DNA of 64,000 nt, from assembly GCF_017304635.1 (NCBI RefSeq), contig NZ_JAFKMA010000003.1:67001-131000 (forward strand), given 5' to 3'. The notes under the pieces are model-generated. The model was not told the DNA's origin. It did not search any database and was given only the letters and a program-made list of their open reading frames with translations. Source of the DNA: Sphingomonas sp. (GTDB lineage Bacteria > Pseudomonadota > Alphaproteobacteria > Sphingomonadales > Sphingomonadaceae). Below, one piece after another: positions 25,297 to 35,071 of the stretch (position 1 is its first letter; each line of letters begins with the position of its first letter). Position numbers and translations under genes: made by a program.

Positions 25297-26651
25297 GCCA
25301 GCGCCTCCTCGAGCGCGGCGGCAAGCGTCTCGACGTCCTCCGCCGTGGTGGTTTCGGTGACCGCGACGACCAGTCCGTTGGCGAGCGCGTCCGCCCCCGG
25401 ATACAGCCGCCCGAGCGACACGCCGGCCAAGATGCCCTTGTCCGCCAGCGCGCGGACGACGGGCCGCGCCTCCTTGGTCAGCTTCAGCGTGAACTCGTTG
25501 AAGAAGCCGTCATTGACCAGTTCGACTCCCGGCACCCGGCTCAGCCGCTCGGCCGCGGCGACCGCACCGGCATGATTCGCCGCCGCCAGCGCGCGCAACC
25601 CGGCCTCGCCCAGCAGCGTCATGTGGATCGAGAAGGCCAGCGCGCACAGCCCGCTGTTGGTGCAGATGTTCGACGTCGCCTTCTCGCGCCGGATATGCTG
25701 CTCGCGCGTCGACAGCGTCAGGACGAAGCCGCGTTTCCCTTCCGCATCCACCGTCTCGCCGCAGAAGCGGCCGGGCATCTGGCGGATATATTTCTCCTTG
25801 CAGCCCATCAGGCCGACATATGGCCCGCCGAACTGCAAGCCGACGCCGATCGACTGCCCCTCGCCGACGACGATGTCGGCATCCATCTCGCCCGGCGACT
25901 TGAGCGCGCCGAGCGCCACCGGTTCCGTCACCACCGCGATCAGCAGCGCCTTCCTCGCGTGACACGCATCGGCCAGCGAGCGCAGATCGGCGATGCGGCC
26001 GAGGATGTCGGGGTACTGCACCACGACGCACGACGTGTCGTCGTCGATGCTCGCAATCAGCTGGTCGATATCGGTGTCGGCGCTCAACGTCGGCAGCGAC
26101 GTCGCGAGGCTGTCGCCGGTATATTTTGCCATCGTCTTCGCGACCGAGACGTAGTGCGGGTGCAGGCCGCCGGACAGGATCGCCTTCGCTCGCCGCGTGA
26201 TACGCCGCGCCATGCCGATCGCTTCCCAGCACGCGGTCGAGCCGTCGTACATCGACGCATTGGCGACGTCGGTGCCGAGCAGCCGCGCGACCTGCGTCTG
26301 GAACTCGAACAGCATCTGCAGCGTGCCCTGCGCGATCTCGGGCTGATAGGGCGTGTAGGCGGTCAGGAACTCGCCGCGCTGGATCAGGTGATCGACCGAG
26401 GCCGGCACGTGATGCCGGTACGCGCCGCAGCCGAGGAAGAACGGCGCATCGCCCGCCACCAGGTTCTTGCGCGCGAGCGTCGTCATGTGCCGCTCGACCG
26501 CCAGTTCGCTGGCATGGAGCGGCAGGCCGCGGATCGGCCCGTCGAGCCGCGCCGCTTCGGGCACGTCGACGAACAGGTCGTCGATCGTCTTCGCCCCGAT
26601 GACGGCGAGCATCGCCTCGCGGTCGGGCTGAGTCAAAGGCAGGTAGCGCAT
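25293..26651 (-). CDS. gcvPA: Glycine dehydrogenase (decarboxylating) subunit 1
   Basis: 452 residues starting [20 protein letters not shown]. Diagnostic segments include [37 protein letters not shown] and [11 protein letters not shown]. It pairs with GcvPB to form the P-protein. It is separated from gcvH by one unrelated small gene (26667-27047). Normal length for the family. Confidence 0.95.
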   Translation of the reverse strand: MRYLPLTQPDREAMLAVIGAKTIDDLFVDVPEAARLDGPIRGLPLHASELAVERHMTTLARKNLVAGDAPFFLGCGAYRHHVPASVDHLIQRGEFLTAYTPYQPEIAQGTLQMLFEFQTQVARLLGTDVANASMYDGSTACWEAIGMARRITRRAKAILSGGLHPHYVSVAKTMAKYTGDSLATSLPTLSADTDIDQLIASIDDDTSCVVVQYPDILGRIADLRSLADACHARKALLIAVVTEPVALGALKSPGEMDADIVVGEGQSIGVGLQFGGPYVGLMGCKEKYIRQMPGRFCGETVDAEGKRGFVLTLSTREQHIRREKATSNICTNSGLCALAFSIHMTLLGEAGLRALAAANHAGAVAAAERLSRVPGVELVNDGFFNEFTLKLTKEARPVVRALADKGILAGVSLGRLYPGADALANGLVVAVTETTTAEDVETLAAALEEALA

Positions 26652-26666
26652 GTCAGTTTTCCGAAT

Positions 26667-27047
26667 TTAGTATTGGCTGACGATGGTGGCGTCTTCGATT
26701 TCGGCGAACATGTCGGTGCACGCCTGACGAATGCATTCGTCATTCAAACGGCCTTGGACAATGAATCTCTTTGCACCTGGATCGCGCTTCAGCGCGTCGC
26801 GAAAAATACCGCTCCCACCGAACCAAAGGCATTTTGCTTGCGGAGTGTCGCCGGAGCAAAGCGCTTGGTTGCCCATGCCACCAGACACCAGCCTGCCTCT
26901 GAACCGAACGATTTTTCCATTCAGTTCGCTATGGTGCGCCAATATCGTTTCGATCGACAGTTCCTGAACTTCGGCCGCAACCGCGCCTGCCACAGTCGGT
27001 GTGGCTGCCATCATGGCGATAGCGATCGAGGCATGCCGCGAGACCAT
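26667..27047 (-). CDS. Secreted protein of unknown function inserted in the gcv operon
   Basis: 126 residues from the ATG at 27047. A signal peptide ([20 protein letters not shown]) precedes a compact domain containing ILAHHSELNGKIVRFRGRLV and a cysteine-rich part (ALCSGDTPQAKCLWF, ECIRQACTD), which suggests an OB-like fold with disulfides. The start overlaps the gcvH stop (TGATG); a GTG at 27050 is the alternative. Base composition is clearly lower in GC than its neighbours, a sign of recent arrival. No role in glycine cleavage is evident. Confidence 0.65.
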   Translation of the reverse strand: MVSRHASIAIAMMAATPTVAGAVAAEVQELSIETILAHHSELNGKIVRFRGRLVSGGMGNQALCSGDTPQAKCLWFGGSGIFRDALKRDPGAKRFIVQGRLNDECIRQACTDMFAEIEDATIVSQY

Positions 27048-27418
27048 CACAGCTTCGCGACGAACGCCTCATACTTGGTCTCGTCCATCAGGCTGTCGAG
27101 TTCGCTCGGATCGCTCAGCGTCAGCTTGAAGAACCAGCCTTCGCCGTCGGCGTCTTCGTTGACCAAGGCCGGATTGTCGGCGAGGTCGGCATTGCCCTCG
27201 ATCACCGTGCCGCTGACCGGCGAATAGACGTCGGACGCCGCCTTGACGCTCTCGACCACCGCGGCCTCGTCACCCTTGGCGACCTTCTTGCCCTCTTCGG
27301 GCACGTCGACGAACACGATGTCGCCCAGCTGGCTCTGCGCATAGTCGGTGATGCCGACCGTGCCGATGTCGCCGTCGACATCGACCCATTCGTGATCTTC
27401 GGTGAAGTAGCGCATCAC
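27047..27418 (-). CDS. gcvH: Glycine cleavage system H protein
   Basis: 123 residues, normal length. The lipoylated lysine lies in the conserved [17 protein letters not shown]. It shuttles the aminomethyl group between P, T and L proteins. It begins with [15 protein letters not shown]. The ATG overlaps the gcvT stop region (gcvT ends at 27415). Confidence 0.96.
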   Translation of the reverse strand: MMRYFTEDHEWVDVDGDIGTVGITDYAQSQLGDIVFVDVPEEGKKVAKGDEAAVVESVKAASDVYSPVSGTVIEGNADLADNPALVNEDADGEGWFFKLTLSDPSELDSLMDETKYEAFVAKL

Positions 27419-28563
27419 TTGGCTCCTCGGACATAGCGGTGGGGGACGAACGGCATCGCGGCGACGGTCGCTTCGTGGACCTTGCCGCGCTGGGTGAGCT
27501 GGATGCGGGTGCCGATCTCGGCCAGCGCGAGCGGGACGTAGGCCATTGCGATCGGCTGGCCCAGCGTCGGCGCGAACCCGCCGGAGGTGACCTTGCCGAC
27601 CTCGCTGCCCTCGGCATCGAGCACCGCTGCGCCTTCGCGGACCGGCTGGCGCCCCTCGACGATCAGGCCGACGCGCCTAGCGACCGGACCCTGTTCGCGC
27701 TCCATCAGGATACGCTCGGCGCCGGGGAAGTTCGCTTCCTCGCGCCGCCGCTTGCTGGCGACCGCGAAGCCGAGCGCCGCCATGATCGGCGTCGTCTCCG
27801 GGTCGAGGTCGTGGCCGTAGAGCGGCAAGTCCGCCTCCAGCCGCAGCGAGTCGCGCGCGCCCAGGCCGATCGGCTTCACCTCGGGCTCGGCGCAGAGCAG
27901 GTCGGCGATCGTTTCCGCCTGATCGGCCGGGATCGAAATCTCGAACCCGTCCTCGCCGGTATAGCCCGAGCGCGAGATATACGCATCGACCCCGGCGATC
28001 TCGAACCGCCCCCCCTTCATGAACACCAGCGCGTCGAGCGGCCATTCGCCGGTCGTGTGGCGCTTCAGCACGTCGAACGCCTTCGGCCCCTGCAACGCCA
28101 GCAGCGCGCGGTCGTCGAGGTGGTTGATCGTGACGGCGTCGGGCAGGTTCTCGCGAAGGTGCGCGAGGTCGTCATATTTCACCGCGCCGTTGACGACCAT
28201 GTAGATCCCGCCTGGCCAGCGCGTGAACATCAGGTCGTCGAGGATGCCGCCATTCTCCGCCAGCAGTAGCGAATATTTCTGCTGGCCGAGCTGGACGCCC
28301 TTCACATCGGCAGGGATCAGCGCTTCGAGCGCCTCGTCGAGCCCGTCGCCCGACAGCAACAGCTGGCCCATATGGCTGACGTCGAACAGCCCGGCCGATT
28401 CGCGCACCCAGAGGTGCTCGGCCATGATACCCTCATACTGGACCGGCATGTGATAGCCCGCGAACGGCACCATCCGGCCGCCGCGCGCGCGGTGCCAGGC
28501 ATCGAGCGGCAGCGTCTGCAGCTCCACTTCGACATATTCGTCGGCAAGGTCGGCGTTGCTCAA
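27415..28563 (-). CDS. gcvT: Aminomethyltransferase (glycine cleavage T protein)
   Basis: 382 residues from a TTG at 28563 with GGAG eight bases upstream. The protein continues [20 protein letters not shown] and then the family core [29 protein letters not shown] and [12 protein letters not shown]. It transfers the methylene group to tetrahydrofolate. No ATG fits the family N-terminus, so TTG is the best start; an internal GTG slightly downstream is the alternative. It is the first gene after the glycine riboswitch. Confidence 0.93.
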   Translation of the reverse strand: MSNADLADEYVEVELQTLPLDAWHRARGGRMVPFAGYHMPVQYEGIMAEHLWVRESAGLFDVSHMGQLLLSGDGLDEALEALIPADVKGVQLGQQKYSLLLAENGGILDDLMFTRWPGGIYMVVNGAVKYDDLAHLRENLPDAVTINHLDDRALLALQGPKAFDVLKRHTTGEWPLDALVFMKGGRFEIAGVDAYISRSGYTGEDGFEISIPADQAETIADLLCAEPEVKPIGLGARDSLRLEADLPLYGHDLDPETTPIMAALGFAVASKRRREEANFPGAERILMEREQGPVARRVGLIVEGRQPVREGAAVLDAEGSEVGKVTSGGFAPTLGQPIAMAYVPLALAEIGTRIQLTQRGKVHEATVAAMPFVPHRYVRGAK

Positions 28564-28624
28564 AGCCCGGTCTCCAGCACAGATGACGGCGCGACGCCGG
28601 CCGCCGCACGCGACACGATGTCCA

Positions 28625-28810
28625 CCGCCCCCTCTGTCACGGGACCTGAGAGCTTTCACCGCGCCTGCGACGGCCCGGCTTACCCCTTCGGTGGCCCGGT
28701 TGCCCGAGCGCTTTCCAGAGCGTCGCTATCGACCGGCGCGGTCCGTTTGCCTGAGAGATTCCGGGGCGGTTGCTCCTTCGGCGGCAGGTGGAACCTGCGC
28801 TCTCCCGCGC
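28625..28810 (-). promoter_or_regulatory. Tandem glycine riboswitch upstream of gcvT
   Basis: Reading the minus strand, two aptamer-like units follow each other. The first has GGGAGAGCGCAGG, then GCCGAAGGAGCAACCGCC and AATCTCTCAGGCAAA. The second has GGAAAGCGCTCGGGC, CCGAAGGGGTAAGCCGGGCC and GCTCTCAGGTCCC. These are the conserved cores of the two glycine aptamers. The second ends about 60 bases before the gcvT TTG. It should turn the operon on when glycine is high. Confidence 0.93.
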
Positions 28811-28860
28811 TGTCAGCGACTGGCTCGGGCTGTGGCCTGCGCCGACAAGCGAGTCAACGC

Positions 28861-29049
28861 CTACAAATCCAGATCACCGATCGGTGGCAATTTTTGCCCG
28901 CACCATGGGCAATAGGCGATTTCTATGACCGAGCCAGCGCCATCGTGAACGATCAGGCCAAATCCACCGCGGACCCGCTCAACCAACGCGTCAGGACAAT
29001 CCTCCCGTGAGGAATGCAGATCACAAGCCTGATCGAGGTCGTAGGCCAT
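28861..29049 (-). CDS. Small zinc-ribbon-like protein (DUF6980-like)
   Basis: 62 residues from the ATG at 29049. It contains CDLHSSREDCPDALVERV, GFGLIVHDGAGSVIEIAY and the metal-binding-looking CPWCGQKLP at the end. This pattern resembles the small DUF6980 family, recalled from memory. The base composition is lower in GC than the surroundings. It lies between a lipoprotein gene and the riboswitch-gcv operon; function unknown. Confidence 0.6.
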   Translation of the reverse strand: MAYDLDQACDLHSSREDCPDALVERVRGGFGLIVHDGAGSVIEIAYCPWCGQKLPPIGDLDL

Positions 29050-29126
29050 GCGCGCGCAACACACCCGCCCTACAGACGGTTCGCCACCCACACTTCCCAT
29101 CACCCGATCCGGAACGCCGGGCATGT

Positions 29127-29777
29127 TCAGCGCGTCGCGTTATACTTCAGCTGATCGTCGCTCAGCTGGAAGCCGACCAGCGCCTCGAAGCTCGCGCGCA
29201 GCACGGCGGCGCGGACGTCGGGGGCGCTCAGCGGGTCGACCGCGGCGCTCTGGCTGCCGGCCTTGCGGCGTTCGGTGATCCGGCGCTTGACCTCGTCCGA
29301 CAAGGTCGCCGCGGCGCGCGAGACCACGGCGGTCGCGGAGCCATTGGCGGAAGCGCGAGCCTGGCCGTCGTTGAAGTGAACAACGACCTGGCCGACGCGC
29401 TTGGCAACGACTGCGCTGCCGCCCTGCACCACGGTGATGAAATAGGGCAACGTCACGTCGCGCGGGCCGCTCGCGTTGCTGCGCCGCGCGAGCACGGTGA
29501 AGGTCACGTTGGTGACGACGTCGTCGCCCGAATCGCCGCAGGTCGAGCGCACGTCGGTCATCGCCCCCACCACGTCGATCGCGGTCGCGTCGCGGCTGGT
29601 CGCGGGGTCGAACAGGGTGACGTCGCCGGTCGCCGCCGGCACGCCGACCGTCGGGCACGCGGTCCGCACCGCGGTGACGCCGGCACCCGCTTCCGAAATG
29701 TCGAGGTCGCCCTTGCTGGCGCAACCGCCCAGAACCAGCGCGAGAGCGATCGGGGCGGCGAGGATGCGGGATGACAC
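29127..29777 (-). CDS. Lipoprotein of unknown function
   Basis: 216 residues. A lipoprotein signal with lipobox LGGC places the lipidated cysteine at residue 19 (MSSRILAAPIALALVLGGCA). The mature part is beta-rich with SNASGPRDVTLPYFITVVQG and a C-terminal helix rich in arginine (SDEVKRRITERRKAG). Homologous proteins are common in sphingomonads as hypothetical lipoproteins, to my recollection. It is divergent from ispH. Confidence 0.78.
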   Translation of the reverse strand: MSSRILAAPIALALVLGGCASKGDLDISEAGAGVTAVRTACPTVGVPAATGDVTLFDPATSRDATAIDVVGAMTDVRSTCGDSGDDVVTNVTFTVLARRSNASGPRDVTLPYFITVVQGGSAVVAKRVGQVVVHFNDGQARASANGSATAVVSRAAATLSDEVKRRITERRKAGSQSAAVDPLSAPDVRAAVLRASFEALVGFQLSDDQLKYNATR

Positions 29778-29868
29778 GGGCAGAATAACCTTTGCAACGC
29801 TGGATACAGCTGGCGCTTCATAGGAACCGCCTTTGCCTCACGCAAGCAATCGCGTAGAGCGCGCGGCG

Positions 29869-30825
29869 ATGACCGATCCCGTCAAACCCGTCCTCGAACT
29901 GCTGATCGCGGCGCCGCGCGGCTTCTGCGCCGGGGTCGATCGCGCCATCCGCATCGTCGAGCTCGCGATCGAGAAATACGGCGCGCCGGTCTATGTCCGG
30001 CACGAGATCGTCCACAACAAATACGTGGTCGAGACGCTGAAGGCGCAGGGCGCGATCTTCGTCGAGGAGCTCGACCAGGTGCCCGACGGCGTGCCGGTGG
30101 TGTTCAGCGCGCACGGCGTGCCCAAGGCGGTGCCGGCCAAGGCGGCGGAGCGCGGCCTGTCCTATCTCGACGCGACCTGTCCGCTGGTCAGCAAGGTCCA
30201 TCGCCAGGCCGAGCGGCTGGTCGCGGCGGGCAAGCATATCGTTTTCATCGGCCATGCCGGGCATCCCGAAGTGATCGGCACGTTCGGCCAGGTGCCCGAC
30301 GGATCGATGACGCTGATCGAAACGATCGCCGACGTCGCCGCCTTCGCGCCGGCCGATCCGGCGAACCTGTCGTTCCTGACCCAGACGACGCTGTCGGTGG
30401 ACGACACCGCCGAAGTGGTCGCGGCGCTCAAGGCCAAGTTCCCGGCGGTCCAGGCGCCGCGTGGCGAGGACATCTGCTACGCCACCTCCAACCGCCAGGC
30501 CGCGGTCAAGGTGATCGCGAGTTCGTGCGACGCGGTGCTGGTGATCGGCGCGCCCAACTCGTCCAACTCGGTCCGGCTGGTCGAGGTCGCCGAGCGCCAG
30601 GGCGTGCCGGCCAGGCTGATCCAGCGCGCGGCCGATCTCGACTGGGAATTCCTGCGCGGCGTCGGCACGCTGGGCATCACCGCGGGCGCGTCGGCGCCGG
30701 AAGAGCTGGTGCGCGAACTGGTCGCGCGGCTGAGCGAACGGTTCGCGGTGACCGAGCGCGAGGAAGAGACCACGCGCGAGAGCATCGCGTTCAAGCTGCC
30801 GCGCGGGCTGGAAGCGGCAGCCTGA
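29869..30825 (+). CDS. ispH: 4-hydroxy-3-methylbut-2-enyl diphosphate reductase
   Basis: 318 residues. The three iron-sulfur cysteines are Cys20 (PRGFCAGV), Cys104 (DATCPLV) and Cys203 ([10 protein letters not shown]), with the catalytic glutamate in [11 protein letters not shown] (Glu134). It makes IPP and DMAPP in the last step of the MEP pathway. I start at the ATG at 29869 ([12 protein letters not shown]) since homologues begin there; the frame extends 12 codons further upstream. It is followed by a REP copy and then thrB. Confidence 0.95.
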   Translation: MTDPVKPVLELLIAAPRGFCAGVDRAIRIVELAIEKYGAPVYVRHEIVHNKYVVETLKAQGAIFVEELDQVPDGVPVVFSAHGVPKAVPAKAAERGLSYLDATCPLVSKVHRQAERLVAAGKHIVFIGHAGHPEVIGTFGQVPDGSMTLIETIADVAAFAPADPANLSFLTQTTLSVDDTAEVVAALKAKFPAVQAPRGEDICYATSNRQAAVKVIASSCDAVLVIGAPNSSNSVRLVEVAERQGVPARLIQRAADLDWEFLRGVGTLGITAGASAPEELVRELVARLSERFAVTEREEETTRESIAFKLPRGLEAAA

Positions 30826-30833
30826 CAACCTTT

Positions 30834-30905
30834 CCGTTCGTGTCGAGCGAAGTCGAGACACGCATCCGGGCGCTGAGCCAACGGTCCTCGACTTCGCGCG
30901 AACCA
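30834..30905. repeat. REP-like repeat between ispH and thrB
   Basis: Contains the hairpin CGTGTCGAGCGAAGTCGAGACACG type (outer CGTGTC/GACACG, inner TCGA pairs) followed, after about 20 bases, by an inverted relative (tcctcgacttcgcgcgaa). This is a different sequence family from the GCCGGGG and CCCTCTCCC elements elsewhere in the window. Confidence 0.65.
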
Positions 30906-30919
30906 GACGGGGGTCGGAT

Positions 30920-31879
30920 TTGGCGGTTTACACGCATGTTTCGGCCGAGGCGCTGGCGACGTTCCTGGCGCGCTACGACGTCGGCGAACTGGTCTCGGCC
31001 AAGGGCATCGCCGAGGGTGTCGAGAATTCCAATTACCTGGTCGACACGACGCAGGGGCGGTTCATCCTGACGCTCTACGAAAAGCGCGTGGCGGCGGACG
31101 ACCTGCCCTATTTCATGGCGCTACTCGACCATCTCGACGCGAAGGGCCTGCCGGTGCCGCCGGCGATCAAGGACCGGAACGGGGTGGAGATCCAGGAGCT
31201 GGAGGGGCGCCCGGCATGCCTCATCAAGTTCCTGTCGGGCGTCTCGCTGTCGCATCCGACCGTGGCGCAGGCGCGGGCCGCCGGAGATGCGCTGGGCGAG
31301 ATGCACCGCGCGGTCGTCGACTTCGCACCGACGCGCGATAATTCGATGGGCTTCAAGACTTGGCAACCGTTGCTCGATCGCTGCGGCCGCGACCTGGACC
31401 AGATCGCGCCCGGTCTTTACGACGATCTCGCGTTCGCGACCGAGGACGTGGTCTCGTTCTGGTTCGATCAAGACTATGAGAAGACCGCGATTCACGCCGA
31501 CCTTTTCCCCGACAACGTGCTGATGCTCGGAGACAGGGTGACCGGCCTGATCGACTTCTATTTCGCCTGCACCGATGCGCGCGTCTACGACGTGGCGGTC
31601 ATGCACAGCGCATGGTCGTTTGATCCAAGCGGCTCGCACTACGACCCGTCCATCGGCGATGCGCTAGTGGCCGGATACGAGCGCCACTTTCCGCTTTCTC
31701 CGTTCGAGCGCGCCGAGTTTCAGAAGTTCGCCAGCGGCGCGTGCATCCGTTTCGCCCTGTCGCGCGCCTGGGATTGGCTGAACACCCCTGCCGACGCGCT
31801 CGTCACACGCAAGGACCCGCTGGCGTACATGCGCCGCCTGAAACATTACGACCCCGCGCTCGTAAAGCGCGTCGCATGA
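30920..31879 (+). CDS. thrB: Homoserine kinase (APH-fold type)
   Basis: 319 residues, the ThrB type II form with an aminoglycoside-phosphotransferase fold (TIGR00938-like). Features: N-terminal [20 protein letters not shown], a SNYLV(D)T strand, and the catalytic loop [12 protein letters not shown] with DFYFACTD for magnesium binding. It phosphorylates homoserine for threonine synthesis. The start is a TTG at 30920. The stop overlaps the rnhA ATG. Confidence 0.93.
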   Translation: MAVYTHVSAEALATFLARYDVGELVSAKGIAEGVENSNYLVDTTQGRFILTLYEKRVAADDLPYFMALLDHLDAKGLPVPPAIKDRNGVEIQELEGRPACLIKFLSGVSLSHPTVAQARAAGDALGEMHRAVVDFAPTRDNSMGFKTWQPLLDRCGRDLDQIAPGLYDDLAFATEDVVSFWFDQDYEKTAIHADLFPDNVLMLGDRVTGLIDFYFACTDARVYDVAVMHSAWSFDPSGSHYDPSIGDALVAGYERHFPLSPFERAEFQKFASGACIRFALSRAWDWLNTPADALVTRKDPLAYMRRLKHYDPALVKRVA

Positions 31880-32325
31880 CCGAACTCCAGCATGTCGAGA
31901 TTGCGACCGACGGCGCGTGCAAGGGCAATCCCGGGCCGGGCGGCTGGGGCGTGGTGATCCGCGCCGGCGCGCGCGAGAAGGAATTATCCGGCGGCGAGGC
32001 GCTGACCACCAACAACCGGATGGAACTGACTGCGGCGATCGAGGGGCTGAACGCGCTGACCCGCCCCTGCCGCGTGACGCTGTCGACCGACAGCCGCTAT
32101 GTCATGGACGGACTGACCAAGTGGATTCACGGCTGGCGCCGCAACGGCTGGCGGACGGCCGACAAGAAGCCGGTCAAGAATGCCGAATTGTGGCAGGCGC
32201 TGATCGAGGCGAGCGCGCGCCATCGGATCGACTGGGTGTGGGTCAAGGGCCATGCCGGCCACCCCGACAACGAACGCGCCGACCGCCTGGCGAGCGATGC
32301 GGCGGATGCGGCGCGGGGGCGGTAA
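31876..32325 (+). CDS. rnhA: Ribonuclease HI
   Basis: 149 residues, normal size. The acidic active-site residues are in [18 protein letters not shown] (Asp12), [13 protein letters not shown] (Glu), [11 protein letters not shown] (Asp) and the C-terminal [11 protein letters not shown] (Asp). It cuts RNA in RNA-DNA hybrids. Its ATG overlaps the thrB stop (ATGA), so the two are coupled. Confidence 0.95.
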   Translation: MTELQHVEIATDGACKGNPGPGGWGVVIRAGAREKELSGGEALTTNNRMELTAAIEGLNALTRPCRVTLSTDSRYVMDGLTKWIHGWRRNGWRTADKKPVKNAELWQALIEASARHRIDWVWVKGHAGHPDNERADRLASDAADAARGR

Positions 32326-32351
32326 GGGGCCTCACCCGGCCACCAACTTCA

Positions 32352-32456
32352 CACGCCTCCCCGGCGAAAGCCGGGGTCGAGGTGGAGCGGCTTCAGTAAC
32401 GAGGCGCTGACCATCATCAGCGTCCCCCCACCGGGCCCGGCTTTCGCCGGGGAGGC
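32352..32456. repeat. REP doublet between convergent rnhA and oxidoreductase genes
   Basis: Mirror layout: CCTCCCCGGC-gaaa-GCCGGGG at the left and CCCGGC-tttc-GCCGGGGAGG at the right, with a roughly 60-base centre containing a tcagtaac...catcatcag partial inverted pair. It occupies nearly all of the 149-bp gap between two convergent genes and may act as a bidirectional terminator. Confidence 0.8.
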
Positions 32457-32474
32457 GGCTCGGGGCAGAGCGGC

Positions 32475-33557
32475 TCATCGAAACCGCGCCGGCGTGTAGC
32501 GCTCGCGATCGATCCCGGCGACCGCCGCGTCCGGCGCCGTCCCCAGCAGCAGCGACGCGGCGACCTGCGAGGCGGCCGGCGCGGTCTGGATGCCGAACCC
32601 GCCCTGCCCCGCGCACCAGAAGAATCCCGGCACTTCATCGTCGAACCCATAGACCGGCAAGCGGTCGGGCGCGAAGCTGCGCAGGCCCGCCCAGCTCCGC
32701 TCGACGCGCTCGATCCGCCAGTCGACGGTATGCTCCAGCCGGTCGATCGCGATCGCGATGTCGAGCTCCTCGGGCTGGACGTCGCCGGGATCGCTCGGGA
32801 TCTCGTCGTGCGGGCTCAGCCACAGCCGCCCACCCGCTTCCGGCTTGAAGTAGAAATCGCCACCGATATGCGCGACGTGCGGCGCGTCGTCGGGCACCGG
32901 CGGATCGACACGCAACTGCACCAGGGTCCGCCGGAACGGGCTGATCCCGATCGGCCGCACCCCGGCCAGCGTCGCGACCTGATCGGCCCAGGCGCCCGCG
33001 GCATCGACCAGCACCTTCGCCTCGTACACGCCCGCCCGCGTCTCCAGCCGCCACGTATCGCCGGTGCGCGTCGCCCCGGTCAGCGCGGCATCGAGCACCA
33101 GTTCCGCCCCCGCTTTCTTCGCCCGCGACAATGCCGCCGCATGCAGCCCGGCGACGTCGATATAAGCGCAGCTCGGCTCCCACACCGCCAGGTTCCAGTC
33201 GTCGCGCAGGCCTGCGATCCGCTCGCGCGGATCGACCAGCGACAGGTCGACGCCGGTCCCGGCGAACTGCGCCAGCATCCCCTCGATCTTGCCGCGCTCG
33301 TCCTCGCGGCCGATGTGGAGCGAGCCGAGCGGTTGTAGGAAGCCGCCCGCGTCGAACGCGCCGCGCGACGCGGCGGTCAGCGGCTGGACGCCGGGCCCGC
33401 CGTAGGTCTCCTCCCAGAACGCCGCCGACCGACCGGTCGCGTGGTAGCCGGCAACCTCCTCCGCCTCCAGGATCAGCACGCGGGCGTGCGGCGCGACCTC
33501 GGCGGCCAGTGCCGCGCCGGCGATCCCGGCCCCGACGATCGCGATATCCCAACTCAT
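32475..33557 (-). CDS. FAD-dependent oxidoreductase (DAO family)
   Basis: 360 residues. The N-terminal FAD motif is AIVGAGIAGAALAAE (about 6-20), followed by EAEEVAGYHATGRSAAFWEE; the C-terminal GQGGFGIQTAPA matches the DAO fold. It probably oxidises a D-amino acid or related amine. The ATG at 33557 overlaps the stop of the upstream alpha/beta hydrolase (33554), so the two form an operon. Confidence 0.88.
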   Translation of the reverse strand: MSWDIAIVGAGIAGAALAAEVAPHARVLILEAEEVAGYHATGRSAAFWEETYGGPGVQPLTAASRGAFDAGGFLQPLGSLHIGREDERGKIEGMLAQFAGTGVDLSLVDPRERIAGLRDDWNLAVWEPSCAYIDVAGLHAAALSRAKKAGAELVLDAALTGATRTGDTWRLETRAGVYEAKVLVDAAGAWADQVATLAGVRPIGISPFRRTLVQLRVDPPVPDDAPHVAHIGGDFYFKPEAGGRLWLSPHDEIPSDPGDVQPEELDIAIAIDRLEHTVDWRIERVERSWAGLRSFAPDRLPVYGFDDEVPGFFWCAGQGGFGIQTAPAASQVAASLLLGTAPDAAVAGIDRERYTPARFR

Positions 33558-34501
33558 GCCGTCACCTTTTCGTCCAGGAATGCGTCGATCACCGCCAGTG
33601 CGCGGTCGCGCACCGGGTCGGCTTCGCGCAGGATTTCGTGCGCCGATTCGTCGCCGAAGCGGACGATGCGGCAATTGGGCATCGCCTCGCCCACCGCCAC
33701 CGCTGCGTCGGCGCGCACCAATTTGTCGGCGTCGGCGACCAGCATCAGCACCGGCGTCGCGATCCCGCCGAGCCGCCCACCGTCGCGCAGAGCCCGTGTC
33801 GATTCGAACGCGCGCACCACCCAGCGCCAGCTCGGCGGGCCGAGCCGCAGCTCGGGCTTGTGCTCCCACCACCACGGTTCGTCGGCATAGCGGTCGGGAT
33901 CATGGGTCAGCAGATCCTGGCGCGTGACGGTGGTGCCGGGGCGCTCGTTCCCTTTCCACGCGCGCCGCCGCGGGTCGCCCAGCCGAATCACCAGTTTCGC
34001 GAGAGCCTCGCCGAAGCGCGGACCGACCGGCGCGTGCAATCCCATCATCGGCGCGACCAGCACGGCGGCGGCGGGCGTCGCGATCCCCTCGGCCAGCACG
34101 CGCCCGACCAGATGCCCACCCATCGAATGGCCCATCAGGACGTGCGGACCGGGCGCACTCGCCGTCCATTCCCGCCAGAATCCCGCAAAGTCGCGCAAAT
34201 ACGACTCGAACGTGTCGATATCGCCCACATTCGGGTCAGGCGCTATCCGGCCCGACCCGCCCTGGCCGCGCCAGTCGAACGACGTGATCGCCCAGCCCCG
34301 CGCGTGCCAATGGCCGAACGTCTCGAGATATTTTTCGAGGATGTCGCCGCGCCCGCCCTGGAACAGGATCGATCCGCGCAAGGCGCCGCCGCTCGGCTGC
34401 GGCCAGTCGAATCGGCGCAGGCGCCAGCCATCGGGTGCCGTCCATTCGGAAAGGGCGCTGCCGTTCGGGTAGCTGCGGCGGACATGGTCGGGGGAAGCCA
34501 T
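33554..34501 (-). CDS. Alpha/beta hydrolase (lysophospholipase-like)
   Basis: 315 residues. The nucleophile elbow GHSMGG (in PHVLMGHSMGGHL) provides the serine; SFDWRGQGGSG is the typical oxyanion strand turn of monoacylglycerol lipase/lysophospholipase-type hydrolases (PldB-like). The acid probably lies in LVADADKLV and the histidine near ESAHEIL. It is cotranscribed with the FAD oxidoreductase. Confidence 0.88.
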   Translation of the reverse strand: MASPDHVRRSYPNGSALSEWTAPDGWRLRRFDWPQPSGGALRGSILFQGGRGDILEKYLETFGHWHARGWAITSFDWRGQGGSGRIAPDPNVGDIDTFESYLRDFAGFWREWTASAPGPHVLMGHSMGGHLVGRVLAEGIATPAAAVLVAPMMGLHAPVGPRFGEALAKLVIRLGDPRRRAWKGNERPGTTVTRQDLLTHDPDRYADEPWWWEHKPELRLGPPSWRWVVRAFESTRALRDGGRLGGIATPVLMLVADADKLVRADAAVAVGEAMPNCRIVRFGDESAHEILREADPVRDRALAVIDAFLDEKVTA

Positions 34502-34550
34502 GCGGCGTGGTTACTTTTTGGAAAGCCGATCCGTCTAGGTGTCATGTCCG

Positions 34551-35021
34551 ATGGGCTGGGGATTCGTGTCATTCGCGCTGTTCGGCGTCCTGCTCCTGCT
34601 GCTGCTGGCGGCGGGGATCGAGGATGCGCGGCGGCGTGAGATCGCCAACTGGAAGAATGCGGCGATCGCGCTCCTCGCGCCACTGTGGTGGGTCGCGCAC
34701 GGTTACGGCTGGGGCGACGCCGGATGGCAAATGCTGCTCGCGATCGTCGTCTTCGCGCTGTTCGTCGGCGCGTTCCACTTCGGCTGGATGGGCGGTGGCG
34801 ACGTCAAGATGATCGGGGCGCTGGCGCTGTGGTTGCCGGGCAACGCGCTGTTGTTCATGCTGGTGGTGATGTCGATCATCGGCGGCGCGCTGACGCTGCT
34901 GATGCTGGTCGACCACTGGCGGCGCAAGGCACCCGGCGTGGTCGAGACGCCGTACGGCGTCGCGATCGCCATGGCGGCGATCGTCGCACTGCATGAACCG
35001 ATATTTAACCAAATTACGTGA
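34551..35021 (+). CDS. cpaA: Prepilin peptidase, CpaA/TadV type
   Basis: 156 residues from the ATG at 34551 (a GTG at 34539 adds four residues). It has four to five membrane helices and the two catalytic aspartates of the A24 family in GIEDARRREIAN and GGGDVK(M). It processes type IVb Flp pilins. It is the first gene of the Tad locus, followed 50 bp later by cpaB. Confidence 0.9.
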   Translation: MGWGFVSFALFGVLLLLLLAAGIEDARRREIANWKNAAIALLAPLWWVAHGYGWGDAGWQMLLAIVVFALFVGAFHFGWMGGGDVKMIGALALWLPGNALLFMLVVMSIIGGALTLLMLVDHWRRKAPGVVETPYGVAIAMAAIVALHEPIFNQIT

Positions 35022-35071
35022 AGTTGCATCGGATCGACCGGCCATGTGGCCGGCAATGGGGCTGAATCGGG

